Assembly: GCA_902578545.1 (NCBI GenBank)
Contig: CACHDI010000005.1
Span: 57,708 to 121,707 of the forward strand
Direction of reading: 5' to 3'
From: an uncultured Alphaproteobacteria bacterium
Lineage (GTDB): Bacteria > Pseudomonadota > Alphaproteobacteria > Rhodobacterales > Rhodobacteraceae
DNA: 64,000 bases
Part shown: piece by piece, positions 1 to 8,594 of the stretch
How the letters are laid out: each line of letters opens with the position of its first letter
How positions within the stretch are numbered: the stretch's first letter is position 1
Program-made: the position numbers and the translations under genes
Notes under the pieces: model-generated
The model's database searches: none
The model's input: only the letters and a program-made list of their open reading frames with translations
What the model was told of the DNA's origin: nothing

Positions 1-77
1 ATTTTTTTTCTTACCTCTTTGACTTTGTCGTCTCTTCCTGGAGCCTCTACAAACTCCTCAATATCTTTCTTTGACAC
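1..77 (-). CDS. Partial unidentified protein (N-terminus only)
   Basis: On the minus strand a GTG codon at 77 follows a strong ribosome binding site (AGGAGG, about 83-88). It opens a frame that stays open to the window edge, about 25 residues: MSKKDIEEFVEAPGRDDKVK and on. The nearby ATG (80) in another frame hits a stop after ten codons, so GTG is the better start. It lies 22 bases downstream of the FAD oxidoreductase gene and is probably in the same operon, so a role in amine or one-carbon metabolism is likely. The fragment is too short for me to recognise a family. Confidence 0.55.
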   Translation of the reverse strand, partial: MSKKDIEEFVEAPGRDDKVKEVRKK

Positions 78-99
78 ATCTTCCTCCTTTAACTACTTA

Positions 100-1443
100 T
101 TAACTCCACGGATATGGACTATTTGATACGGGATGTAGCTCTCCTTTACTAAACCTATCGAATCTAAAAGGTTTTAATAGATCTTGTTCATCTCCTAATA
201 TTTCGTCGGCTATTAAATGACCTACTCCTATCATTTTCCATCCATGGTTTGAATCAGCAATAACTGCTACATTTTCTTTAAAATGATCAAAAACAGGAAA
301 ACTATCAGGAGTAAAACAACCAATACCTCCAGATGGGTCTTTATGATATTTTGGCATTGATCCTTCAAACCTTTTATGACAATGAGCAAGTGCCGATACC
401 CACATGTGAGCAAATTCCTTACTAGAAATAAACTCAGGACTTGATGGACCATAAGGATCAACCTTAACTTCATCTACAGGGGTATCAACTTTATAAGGGG
501 ATGCTCCACCTTGTATTCCTCCAAAATGCCAATCAGGCTTATAATAAATACCCCACATGTCTTTGGTTATTGTTGAACCATCAACATCAGAAATTAATGG
601 TGCATCAGTATCTACGTGAATTACAGGAGGTATATTACCATCATTTGTTTTTAAGGTATCTGGTTCAACTTTTAAAACACCTTCCTCCAATTGCCAGTAT
701 CTCCACATATCAACATCATTATGTATTTCACCTTTCAAGTCTTTAACTTGAATCTGCTTAGGCAAATCAAGCATATTCCAAAAGTCTCTTACCCAAGGGC
801 CAGCACCTACAACAATTCTTTCACAATCAATAGTTCCTAAGTTTGTTTCAACTGATTTTACGGTATCGGACCCACTACTTAAATTAAAACCTTTAACCTC
901 TACTCCTGTTATAATCTTAACACCTAAGGCCTCAACTTTAGAAGCCAGAGAATACATTGCTTTGGTTTGGTTTGAATACCCACCTTTTTTTTCATGAAGA
1001 ACAGAGGTTATTCCTTTAGCTTGCCAATCATCAAAAATTCCCCTCATGTATTTTGTAGATGCGTTTTCACCCTCTATAAAAACACTTTCATAACCTATAG
1101 CTTGCTGTTGTTCATAAATTTTAGAAACATCATCTCTCATAGCCTCACAAGAAATTTGCATGTAACCTACAGGGTGATAGTGAAGACCTGAAGGATCACT
1201 TTCCCATAAATTGACAGAATGAGCCATTAATTCTCTCATTGCAGGTTGAAAATAGTTATTTCGCACAACACCACAAGCTATACCAGATGCTCCAGAAGCT
1301 ATACCAGATTTTTCAAGTACTACTATTCTTCCCTCTATATCTTCACCTTGCTCATTAAGCTTTTTTGCCAATCGCCAAGCTGTAGATAGACCATGGATGC
1401 CTGCACCAATAATAATATATTCAGAAAAATTAGGAAATGACAT
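100..1443 (-). CDS. FAD-dependent oxidoreductase (sarcosine/dimethylglycine oxidase type, DAO fold)
   Basis: This 447-residue protein belongs to the D-amino-acid oxidase (DAO) superfamily. The N-terminus carries the FAD Rossmann motif GAGIHG (residues about 13-18) followed by the ribose-binding Glu in VVLEKS. The C-terminus has the flavin-binding segment DSNHGWKMIGVGHLIADEIL. Family members oxidise N-methyl or secondary amines such as sarcosine, dimethylglycine or N-methylglutamate. There is no C-terminal folate-binding GCV_T domain, so it is not a full-length dimethylglycine dehydrogenase. GGGAG lies 8 bases before the ATG. It diverges from a GntR regulator and is only about 2.6 kb from the sox operon, which supports a methylated-amine substrate. 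The exact substrate is unknown. Confidence 0.8.
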   Translation of the reverse strand: MSFPNFSEYIIIGAGIHGLSTAWRLAKKLNEQGEDIEGRIVVLEKSGIASGASGIACGVVRNNYFQPAMRELMAHSVNLWESDPSGLHYHPVGYMQISCEAMRDDVSKIYEQQQAIGYESVFIEGENASTKYMRGIFDDWQAKGITSVLHEKKGGYSNQTKAMYSLASKVEALGVKIITGVEVKGFNLSSGSDTVKSVETNLGTIDCERIVVGAGPWVRDFWNMLDLPKQIQVKDLKGEIHNDVDMWRYWQLEEGVLKVEPDTLKTNDGNIPPVIHVDTDAPLISDVDGSTITKDMWGIYYKPDWHFGGIQGGASPYKVDTPVDEVKVDPYGPSSPEFISSKEFAHMWVSALAHCHKRFEGSMPKYHKDPSGGIGCFTPDSFPVFDHFKENVAVIADSNHGWKMIGVGHLIADEILGDEQDLLKPFRFDRFSKGELHPVSNSPYPWS

Positions 1444-1491
1444 AATTTATACTCCCTATATTGTTATGATTCATACTCTAATCCAAAAAAT

Positions 1492-1546
1492 TACCAAATT
1501 CAAACAAAAAAAGTACCAAAAAACTTGATATTTTAAATATTTGGTA
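1492..1546. promoter_or_regulatory. TACCAAA/TTTGGTA repeat cluster, candidate operator
   Basis: The divergent region holds three copies of a 7-base element: TACCAAA at 1492-1498 and 1514-1520, and its inverse TTTGGTA at 1540-1546. The last two form an inverted repeat around a 19-base AT-rich spacer. The right arm abuts the -10 box proposed for the GntR gene. The same element recurs around the GlxA/soxB divergent region. Binding by GntR or GlxA is inference only. Confidence 0.4.
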
Positions 1547-1552
1547 TATAAT
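1525..1552 (+). promoter_or_regulatory. Candidate sigma70 promoter of the GntR gene
   Basis: TTGATA (1525-1530) and TATAAT (1547-1552) are separated by 16 bases. The predicted transcript would start about 12 bases before the ATG at 1571, with GAGAGG as ribosome binding site. The spacer contains the TTTGGTA arm of the inverted repeat, a layout expected for autoregulation. The TGG before TATATAAT could also be an extended -10 element. Confidence 0.45.
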
Positions 1553-1570
1553 AGGTATAGAGAGGTATAA

Positions 1571-2263
1571 ATGAACATAATGAATTCAGTCTTAAGATAT
1601 GGTGCAGAGAATATAGCATCTGAGTTAAGAAGAGGAATTATCAATGGAGAGATATTAGTTTCGGAAAAGCTTCCGGCAGAAAGGGAGTTAGCTGAAAAAT
1701 TTAGAGTCTCTCGAGGTACTGTAAGATCAGCACTTTCAAAACTAGAAAAAGAAAAATTTATAGAAATTAAACCGGGTAGCGGTGCATTTGTCATTTACGA
1801 AACCTCAACAATACCTGTCAGTGAAGTTAAAAATGCAAACCCTCTCGAATTGATTGATGCACGCTTTGCACTAGAACCACATATTTGCAGATTAGCAGTG
1901 CTTCATGGAAAAAAAGAACAATTCCAGAAGTTAGAAACCTTAGTTGATGCAATGGCAAAAAGTGTGAAAGACCCTACACAATTTGCATCTGCTGATACAG
2001 CTTTTCATCAAGTACTAGCAGATTGTACAGGCAACAACTTACTTATTTGGATTATCAATCAAATAAATTCTGTAAGAGGTCAAGATGAATGGACAAAAGC
2101 CAGACATCTAACTTTAAATGACAACATCATTAGAACCTATAATATCCAGCATAATCAAATTTTATTAGCAATAAAATCTAGAGAACCTGAGAAAGCAGCT
2201 TCTTTTATGAAAGAACATTTAGAAATTGCAAGGTTGTCTCTTACAAGAGCCGCAGGTACTTAA
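1571..2263 (+). CDS. GntR family transcriptional regulator, FadR/FCD subfamily
   Basis: The 230-residue protein has an N-terminal winged helix (about 10-75; PAERELAEKFRVSRGTVRSA is the recognition region) and a C-terminal FCD ligand-binding domain (about 90-225). The FCD metal-ligand pattern is visible: DARFALEP, then His in AFHQVLADCTGN and His in FMKEHLE. FCD regulators usually repress catabolic operons and release DNA when they bind an organic acid or amine-derived ligand. It is divergent to the FAD oxidoreductase and overlaps the convergent amidotransferase gene by 4 bases. Its own promoter overlaps the TACCAAA/TTTGGTA element. The target set and ligand are inferred from position only. 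Confidence 0.88.
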   Translation: MNIMNSVLRYGAENIASELRRGIINGEILVSEKLPAERELAEKFRVSRGTVRSALSKLEKEKFIEIKPGSGAFVIYETSTIPVSEVKNANPLELIDARFALEPHICRLAVLHGKKEQFQKLETLVDAMAKSVKDPTQFASADTAFHQVLADCTGNNLLIWIINQINSVRGQDEWTKARHLTLNDNIIRTYNIQHNQILLAIKSREPEKAASFMKEHLEIARLSLTRAAGT

Positions 2264-2979
2264 GTTCTTGCAGTTGTTTGCATCCAATTGATGTAAAGTC
2301 GCTCTGCTTTTTCTTTCATTTGTGATATATTTTGAAGACAATCATTTTGCATTTTTTTAAAACCATTTATTCCCATCTCTTGCTCTAAAGATAACTTATA
2401 CTCAGGAATATTAGACCAATTTAAAACTGTATCATCCTCAATTTCTAAATGAAATTGTATTGAAAATGCCCTTGTTTGCCACTGTAAAGCTTGAATGCTA
2501 CAGCTTTCTGACCAAGCCAGAACCTTTGATCCTGGGGGCAATTCAGTTACCTCAGCACTATGCCACTGTAAAGTTTTAAAATTTTCTGGAACACCGTCAA
2601 AAAAAACACCACTCTGACCGCTTTCAGTCAATAATACATCTAAAACTCCAACTTCAGGTTTTTGTGACTTTGATACTTTACCACCCATGCATTCTGCTAA
2701 AAGTTGGTGACCCAAACAAATACCTAAAAAAGGAGTTCCTTTTTGTTGAACTTGGTATTTAATAAATGCTTTTTCTTCTTTTAACCAAGGATATTTTTCT
2801 TCTTCCCAAACATCCATTGGTCCACCCAAAACCCATAACCCATCAAAATTACTATTTTCTGGTAATTTCTCACCTTCATCTAAATGTACTACTTCAGATG
2901 TGTGACCGTCTTCTTTTAAAAATTGACCTAAAGAACCAGCTGTTTCAACTCTTGCATGTTGCAATATTAAAATATGCAT
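2260..2979 (-). CDS. Class I glutamine amidotransferase-like protein (GMP synthase-type GATase1)
   Basis: This 239-residue single-domain protein has the full GATase1 triad: Cys88 in the nucleophile elbow GICLGHQLL, His177 and Glu179 in IQFHLE. It has no synthetase domain, so it is a stand-alone member of the family seen next to amine and gamma-glutamyl catabolic genes, where members hydrolyse or transfer gamma-glutamyl amides. AAGGAG precedes the ATG. It sits between the GntR and GlxA-type regulators. A role in gamma-glutamylated methylamine turnover is possible but not shown. The fold is secure and the substrate is not. Confidence 0.8.
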   Translation of the reverse strand: MHILILQHARVETAGSLGQFLKEDGHTSEVVHLDEGEKLPENSNFDGLWVLGGPMDVWEEEKYPWLKEEKAFIKYQVQQKGTPFLGICLGHQLLAECMGGKVSKSQKPEVGVLDVLLTESGQSGVFFDGVPENFKTLQWHSAEVTELPPGSKVLAWSESCSIQALQWQTRAFSIQFHLEIEDDTVLNWSNIPEYKLSLEQEMGINGFKKMQNDCLQNISQMKEKAERLYINWMQTTART

Positions 2980-3032
2980 TTTTTCTCCTTATTTATAAAA
3001 ATTAAACTCAATATTTTGCCAGATCTATATCA

Positions 3033-3998
3033 TTAATTTCGATTATTGATAGAAGGAAACTGAATATTGTTTCTATACTCCTTTGGTGAAATATCAAAAT
3101 AATTGGAAAATGATGAGGAGAAATGGGAGGATGAATAAAAGCCAGTTATATGGGATATTTCAGCAATAGATATTCTTGAATTACGTAATAAGTTTTTTGC
3201 CTTATCTAACCTTAAACCTCTATAATATTCCATAGTACCTTTTTTAAAAATTTTATTAAAAATCCTATTTAATTGTCTCTTAGAAACTGTATTTAATTCA
3301 GATAATTGATCCAAACTCAAGGGATCAGCTATATGATTTTCCATTAATTCAATAACAGATAATGCTATTTTATTCGTAGTTCCTACCCTGTTTACCAAAT
3401 TCGATCTTTGAGGCCCCCCAGAAGGTCTTATTTCATTATGCAAAAACCAATCACTTACTAAATGAGCAAATTTAGCACCTTGCTGTTTTGAAATTATAGC
3501 TAAAACCATATCTATTGGAGCAGTTCCACCCGCACAAGTTATTCTATTTCTATCAAAGATATATAAGCTTTTTTCTAAAATAATATCATGAGTTAATTCT
3601 AGCAAACTAGGCGAATGCTCCCAGTGTACAGTCATTCTGTAATCTTTCATCAAGCCAGATTTAACTAATATAATAGGTCCTCCTGAAACGCCTCCAATAG
3701 TTATTCCATTATGGGCTAATTTGTTTAACCATTGATATAAATTTTTATTATTATACTTAAATGGATCTCCACCTGCTACCACAAAAAACATATCTAAATC
3801 TGGAAAATCACTCAAAAAGTAATTACCTACTATTTTCAAGCCTGAAGAGGAAATAGAACCTTGTCTTGACATTGAGAAATTTATCACTTCATAGTAATTT
3901 ACTTCAGAAAGTAAATTTGCTGCTCTAAATGGTTCTACTAAGGATGCATAAGACATCAATGCAAAACCATCTAATGGCAAAACCCCTACTTTGAACAT
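3033..3998 (-). CDS. GlxA/GbdR-like AraC family regulator with DJ-1/PfpI sensor domain
   Basis: The 321-residue protein combines a DJ-1/PfpI domain (about 1-185) with an AraC double helix-turn-helix (about 215-312; LDQLSELNTVSKRQLNRIF and SIAEISHITGFYSSSHF). The nucleophile-elbow position reads GGVSGGP, Ser105 instead of Cys, as expected for a sensor rather than an enzyme. This architecture includes GbdR and SouR of Pseudomonas, which activate glycine betaine, dimethylglycine and sarcosine catabolism. Being divergent from soxBDAG makes an activator role there likely. The promoter region carries the TTTGGTA element. Confidence 0.87.
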   Translation of the reverse strand: MFKVGVLPLDGFALMSYASLVEPFRAANLLSEVNYYEVINFSMSRQGSISSSGLKIVGNYFLSDFPDLDMFFVVAGGDPFKYNNKNLYQWLNKLAHNGITIGGVSGGPIILVKSGLMKDYRMTVHWEHSPSLLELTHDIILEKSLYIFDRNRITCAGGTAPIDMVLAIISKQQGAKFAHLVSDWFLHNEIRPSGGPQRSNLVNRVGTTNKIALSVIELMENHIADPLSLDQLSELNTVSKRQLNRIFNKIFKKGTMEYYRGLRLDKAKNLLRNSRISIAEISHITGFYSSSHFSSSFSNYFDISPKEYRNNIQFPSINNRN

Positions 3999-4011
3999 AA
4001 CATATACCTTT

Positions 4012-4040
4012 ATTATACCAAATTTGTCTACAATTTACAA
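4012..4040 (-). promoter_or_regulatory. Candidate sigma70 promoter of the GlxA-like regulator
   Basis: On the minus strand TTGTAA (4035-4040) and a perfect TATAAT (4012-4017) are 17 bases apart, with the ATG at 3998 shortly downstream. The -10 box reads TTTGGTATAAT, so it is fused to one copy of the TTTGGTA element (4016-4022). TGGTATAAT also fits an extended -10, so the element may be promoter sequence rather than an operator. Confidence 0.5.
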
Positions 4041-4067
4041 ATATGTGTCTTTTTTTTAGATGCAATA

Positions 4068-4098
4068 TACCAAAAATCATTTATGATGATATTTTGGT
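4068..4098. promoter_or_regulatory. Inverted repeat upstream of soxB, candidate operator
   Basis: ACCAAAA (4069-4075) pairs with TTTTGGT (4092-4098) over a 16-base spacer. The left arm is another TACCAAA copy (4068-4074). It lies just before the preferred soxB start at 4107 and would be partly coding if the ATG at 4083 were used. It is a plausible binding site for the divergent GlxA-like activator or the nearby GntR protein. Confidence 0.4.
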
Positions 4099-4106
4099 GT
4101 TTAATT

Positions 4107-5357
4107 ATGAATTATTCTGGTTTTAAAATATTTTGGGAAGGCTTGACCGGCAATAAAGGCTGGAAAAAAGCTTGGAGAGAACCCAACCCCAAAAAAGAGT
4201 ATGATGTAATAATTATAGGTGGTGGAGGACATGGATTATCTACTGCTTATTATTTAAGTAATAGATTTAATGTGAATAATGTAGCAGTTCTAGAGAAAGG
4301 TTGGCTAGGATCAGGAAATATAGGCAGAAACACAACTATTATTAGATCTAATTATTTACTTCCAGAAAATCAGCCTTTTTATGAATTGTCCCTTAAACTT
4401 TGGGAAAATTTAGAAAATGATACTAATTATAACTCAATGGTATCTCAAAGAGGTGTATTAAATCTTTTTCATAGTGATGGCCAAAGAGATGCATTTGTGA
4501 GGCGAGGGAATGCAATGATTCTTTCAGGAGCAGACGCAAACCTTCTTAATGAAAATGAACTTAAAAAAATGTGTCCATATTTAGATTACCAAAACGCACG
4601 TTTTCCTATCAAGGGAGCACTTTTGCAGAAAAGAGGAGGAACCGTAAGACATGATGCAGTTGCTTGGGGTTATGCAAGAGGTGCAGATGTAAAAGGTGTT
4701 GATATAATTCAAAATTGTGAAGTTGAAGGTTTCATAATAAAAAATGGAAAATGTGTTGGTGTTGAGACTAATAAAGGAATAATTAAGGCAAAAAAAATTG
4801 CATCTTGCGTAGCTGGATCGTCAAGCAAATTGATGAGTAAAGCAGGAATTAGACTACCAATAGAAAGTCACGTCTTACAAGCATTTGTTTCCGAAGGCTT
4901 AAAACCAGTTTTAGATAATGTGATTACTTTTGGAGCTGGACATTTCTATGTCAGCCAGTCTGATAAAGGTGGTCTTGTTTTTGGAGGTGATATTGATGGA
5001 TATAACAGTTATGCGCAAAGGGGTAATTTACCAGTAGTTGAGGATGTTTGTGAAGGTGGTATGGCAATTATGCCAATGATAGGTAGAGCTAGGTTGCTTC
5101 GCATGTGGGGGGGCATTATGGATATGTCAATGGATGGTTCACCGTTTATTGATAAAACTCATATCAATGGTTTATATTTTAATGGTGGCTGGTGTTATGG
5201 TGGTTTTAAAGCAACTCCAGCGAGTGGATATTGCTATGCTCATCTTTTAGCGAAAGACGAGCCCCATCCTGTAGCTAGAGATTTTAAATTAGATAGATTT
5301 ATTAAAGGTAAAATCATAGATGAAAAGGGTCAAGGTGCTCAACCAAACTTACATTAA
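4107..5357 (+). CDS. soxB: Sarcosine oxidase beta subunit
   Basis: SoxB carries the covalent FMN and non-covalent FAD of heterotetrameric sarcosine oxidase and oxidises sarcosine to glycine. The FAD motif IIGGGGHGLSTAYYL is near the N-terminus. RHDAVAWGYARG contains the His (residue 182 from this start) that matches the covalent-FMN histidine of known SoxB. The frame is open from an ATG at 4083, but the inner ATG at 4107 gives MNYSGFKIFWEGLTG, the usual family start, and leaves the inverted repeat non-coding. Length from there is 416 residues, normal for the family. It is the first gene of soxBDAG-fhs-folD. Confidence 0.95.
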   Translation: MNYSGFKIFWEGLTGNKGWKKAWREPNPKKEYDVIIIGGGGHGLSTAYYLSNRFNVNNVAVLEKGWLGSGNIGRNTTIIRSNYLLPENQPFYELSLKLWENLENDTNYNSMVSQRGVLNLFHSDGQRDAFVRRGNAMILSGADANLLNENELKKMCPYLDYQNARFPIKGALLQKRGGTVRHDAVAWGYARGADVKGVDIIQNCEVEGFIIKNGKCVGVETNKGIIKAKKIASCVAGSSSKLMSKAGIRLPIESHVLQAFVSEGLKPVLDNVITFGAGHFYVSQSDKGGLVFGGDIDGYNSYAQRGNLPVVEDVCEGGMAIMPMIGRARLLRMWGGIMDMSMDGSPFIDKTHINGLYFNGGWCYGGFKATPASGYCYAHLLAKDEPHPVARDFKLDRFIKGKIIDEKGQGAQPNLH

Positions 5358-5375
5358 AAACGGGAATTTAGAGCA

Positions 5376-5660
5376 ATGATTATCCAACACCCAGATTTAG
5401 GTCCAAGGGACTCTTCAGAATTTGTGTACAAAGGTGATGCTGAATTACTTTTTAGACCTAAAAGAACTGAAAATACTGACCAAAAGATATTTCATGATTA
5501 TCTTTATTTAAGAAATAATCCTGCTGGAAAACATTGTGAACTTTGGTATCACGAATACGGAGATAGGTCCTGGTTAGTTGTGACCAGAGATACAACCAAT
5601 CACGAAATATTAAAAGTAGAACATGTAGAAGATTACATAAAATCCTATAAGGCTAAGTAA
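5376..5660 (+). CDS. soxD: Sarcosine oxidase delta subunit, zinc site degenerate
   Basis: This 94-residue protein sits in the standard soxD position, 18 bases after soxB and directly abutting soxA. Delta subunits normally bind zinc through Cys6, Cys9, His59 and Cys63. Here the N-terminal motif reads HPDLGPRD instead of CPxCGPRD, giving His5 and Leu8. The second half reads WYHEYGD, with His59 kept and Asp63 in place of Cys. Three of four ligands have therefore changed, although His5, His59 and Asp63 could still hold a metal. The rest of the fold (GPRDSSEF near the start, DRSWLVVTRDTTNHEI near the end) is intact. Confidence 0.9.
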   Translation: MIIQHPDLGPRDSSEFVYKGDAELLFRPKRTENTDQKIFHDYLYLRNNPAGKHCELWYHEYGDRSWLVVTRDTTNHEILKVEHVEDYIKSYKAK

Positions 5661-8594
5661 ATGTATAGAACAAAAACAGGAGGTTTAATTAACCGTAAAA
5701 AGGTACTTAACTTTTCATTTAATGGAAAAAATTTAAAAGGTCTTGAGGGTGATACTTTATCTTCTGCCCTTTTGGGAAATGGGATTCACTTAGTTGGTAG
5801 ATCTTTTAAATATCATAGGCCTCGTGGAATTTTTACATCTGGATCTGAAGAACCATCAGCTTTAGTACAGCTTGATGAGAAAAAGTTCACTGAACCAAAT
5901 ATTAGAGCCACTACAGTAAAACTTTTTGATGGGTTAGTAGCTAATAGTCAAAATCATTTTGGATCACTTTCTTGGGATTTTATGAGAATAAATGATTATC
6001 TTTCAAATTTTCTATCTGCAGGTTTTTATTATAAAACTTTTATGTGGCCAAAAGCTTTTTGGGAAAAAGTTTATGAACCAATTATCCGAAATGCTGCAGG
6101 ATTAGGTAAACTATCTAAAGAGCCTGATCCTAGTATATATGATAAAGGCTTTTTACATTGTGATTTATTAGTCATTGGAGCTGGACCTTCTGGGTTATAT
6201 TCTGCATTAATTGCTGCAAGAACAGGTGCTAAGGTTATAATAGTGGATGAAGACTTCACACTTGGAGGCTCATTAAATGGGGAAAAATTAGAAATTAATG
6301 GTGGCCTTTGCACTGATTGGTTAGGAACTATTTTAAGCGAACTCACATCTTTCAAAAACGTAAGATTAATGCCTAAGACTACTTTATATGGATCCTTTGA
6401 TCATGGCATTTATGGAGCTTTAGAGATCAGAAATTACAACAGTAGAGATAATTTAAAAAAACCAAGACATATACTTTGGAAAATTTATTCTAAATTTTCA
6501 GTATTATGTACAGGAGCCCTAGAAAGGTCTATTTTATTTGAAAATAATGATCTACCAGGCATAATGCTTTCAAAGTCAATGAGGCATTATTGTAATCGGT
6601 GGGGAGTAATTCCAGGACAACATATTTCAATATATACAAATAATGACGATGGCTGGGAAACTGCTAAAGATTTAAAAGAGGCAGGATGTAATGTTATTTG
6701 CATTATTGACCAACGTCCAGATATTAATCCACCCATAAAAAATATAGATTATGTATTAGGTAGAAAAATCGCCAAAGCTTACGGTAATTTGAGGATTTCT
6801 TCTATCAAATTGGATAATGGTAAAATTATAAAAACTGACTGTTTGGCAGTTTCTGGAGGGTTTAATCCAAATTTACATTTAACCTGCCATCAAAGGGGAA
6901 GACCTAAATGGGATGAATTAAATCATTGTTTTATTCCAAATAATCCACCAAAAAATATGTCAGTTATTGGTGCTGCTAACGGTATATTTAATTATCAAGA
7001 TATATTTAAAGATTCAAAAATAAAATTAACCAAAATTCTACAAAACTTGGGTCATAAAAAAGTTTCAATTGAAGAAGTGAAAATTAGTAATCGGGTTTAT
7101 AAAGTTTCACCCTTTCCAAAAAATATACCTGAAGGAAAAGTATGGGTAGATTTACAAAATGATGTAACTGTAAAAGATATTAAATTAGCCGTACATGAAG
7201 GTTTTCATTCAGTTGAACTTTTAAAAAGATATACAACCTTAGGAATGGCAACTGACCAGGGTAAAAATTCAAATGTTTTAGGACTCTCTATATTAAGTGT
7301 AATAAAGAATAAACCAATGGATGAAGTTGGCACAACAATATTTCGACCACCTTTTACACCTGTCCCAATTGGTGCTTTTGCAGGCCGGTCAAGAGGTAAA
7401 CATTTTAAGCCATTTAGATTAACGCCCTCTCATAATTGGGCCAAATCCAACAATGCTGTTTTTGTTGAAGCTGGTAATTGGCTAAGGGCACAATGGTTTC
7501 CTTTGAAAGGAGAAAAAACATGGCGAGAAAGTGTTGATAGAGAAGTTATTCAAACGAGAACTAATGTTGGTATCTGTGATGTCACTACGTTAGGAAAAAT
7601 TGATATTAAAGGAAAAGATGCTGGTGCATTTCTAAATTTTGTTTATGCGAATAATTTTGGAAAACTTCCTATAGGTAAAGTTCGATATGGATTAATGTTA
7701 AGGGACGATGGGATAGCCTTCGATGACGGTACTACAGCAAGATTTTCAGAAAATCATTTCGTGATGACAACCACAACTGCAAATGCAGTTACGGTTTTTA
7801 GACACTTAGAGTTTTGTAAACAGTGTTTAAATCCAGATTGGGACGTTCACTTGATTTCTACTACAGATCATTGGGCACAATTTGCTGTAGCTGGACCAAA
7901 ATCTAGAAAACTTTTGCAAGAAATTTGTGATCCAAAAATTGATATTTCTAACGACAAATTTCCATTTATGGCATGTGGAGAAATAAATGTCCTTAAAGGA
8001 ATACCCGCTAGGTTATTTAGAATATCATTTTCTGGGGAATTAGCATACGAAATCGCTATTCCAAGAAGATATGCTGATTTTTTTATAAAAGAAATAAGTG
8101 AAATTGGAAAAAAATATAATCTTGTTCCATACGGTACAGAAGCTTTAGGTGTTATGAGAATAGAAAAAGGTCACGCTGCAGGTAATGAATTAAATGGCCA
8201 AACTACTGCTAATAATCTTGGATTAGGTAAAATGGTTTCAAAATTGAATGATTGTATTGGAAACACTATGTCAGAAAGGGAAGAGTTAAATAAAGAAAAT
8301 ACGCTTAAATTAGTTGGATTTATCCCAACTAATAAAAACCAATCATTGGTTGCAGGATCTCACTTTATTGAAAAAGGACAGACTGAAAATTTAGAAAATG
8401 ACCAAGGTTGGATGAGTTCTGTTGCTTTTTCACCGATGTTAAAACATTCAATAGGTTTAGGTTATATAATTAGAGGAAATCAACGATACGGTGAAAAAGT
8501 TCATGCAGTAAATCCTTTAAGAAAAGAAATAATAGAAGTAGAAATTCATTCCCCACATTTCTATGATCCTGAAGGAGAATTACTACGTGGATAA
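5661..8594 (+). CDS. soxA: Sarcosine oxidase alpha subunit
   Basis: At 977 residues this is the usual length for SoxA. Domains in order: an N-terminal 2Fe-2S-ferredoxin-like fold without cluster cysteines (about 15-100, SFKYHRPRGIFTSGSEEPSA), an NAD-binding Rossmann domain with GAGPSG at 173-178, and a C-terminal aminomethyltransferase (GCV_T) region (about 590-970; GTEALGVMRIEKGHAAGNE). The GCV_T part passes the methylene group to tetrahydrofolate as 5,10-methylene-THF. The ATG follows the soxD stop with no gap, so translation is probably coupled. Its product feeds the downstream folD and fhs. Confidence 0.97.
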   Translation: MYRTKTGGLINRKKVLNFSFNGKNLKGLEGDTLSSALLGNGIHLVGRSFKYHRPRGIFTSGSEEPSALVQLDEKKFTEPNIRATTVKLFDGLVANSQNHFGSLSWDFMRINDYLSNFLSAGFYYKTFMWPKAFWEKVYEPIIRNAAGLGKLSKEPDPSIYDKGFLHCDLLVIGAGPSGLYSALIAARTGAKVIIVDEDFTLGGSLNGEKLEINGGLCTDWLGTILSELTSFKNVRLMPKTTLYGSFDHGIYGALEIRNYNSRDNLKKPRHILWKIYSKFSVLCTGALERSILFENNDLPGIMLSKSMRHYCNRWGVIPGQHISIYTNNDDGWETAKDLKEAGCNVICIIDQRPDINPPIKNIDYVLGRKIAKAYGNLRISSIKLDNGKIIKTDCLAVSGGFNPNLHLTCHQRGRPKWDELNHCFIPNNPPKNMSVIGAANGIFNYQDIFKDSKIKLTKILQNLGHKKVSIEEVKISNRVYKVSPFPKNIPEGKVWVDLQNDVTVKDIKLAVHEGFHSVELLKRYTTLGMATDQGKNSNVLGLSILSVIKNKPMDEVGTTIFRPPFTPVPIGAFAGRSRGKHFKPFRLTPSHNWAKSNNAVFVEAGNWLRAQWFPLKGEKTWRESVDREVIQTRTNVGICDVTTLGKIDIKGKDAGAFLNFVYANNFGKLPIGKVRYGLMLRDDGIAFDDGTTARFSENHFVMTTTTANAVTVFRHLEFCKQCLNPDWDVHLISTTDHWAQFAVAGPKSRKLLQEICDPKIDISNDKFPFMACGEINVLKGIPARLFRISFSGELAYEIAIPRRYADFFIKEISEIGKKYNLVPYGTEALGVMRIEKGHAAGNELNGQTTANNLGLGKMVSKLNDCIGNTMSEREELNKENTLKLVGFIPTNKNQSLVAGSHFIEKGQTENLENDQGWMSSVAFSPMLKHSIGLGYIIRGNQRYGEKVHAVNPLRKEIIEVEIHSPHFYDPEGELLRG

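Noticed and set aside
4083..4106. ATG at 4083 as soxB start
   Set aside because: It would add MMIFWCLI, which is not part of SoxB, and would make the inverted repeat coding. The ATG at 4107 gives the family N-terminus.
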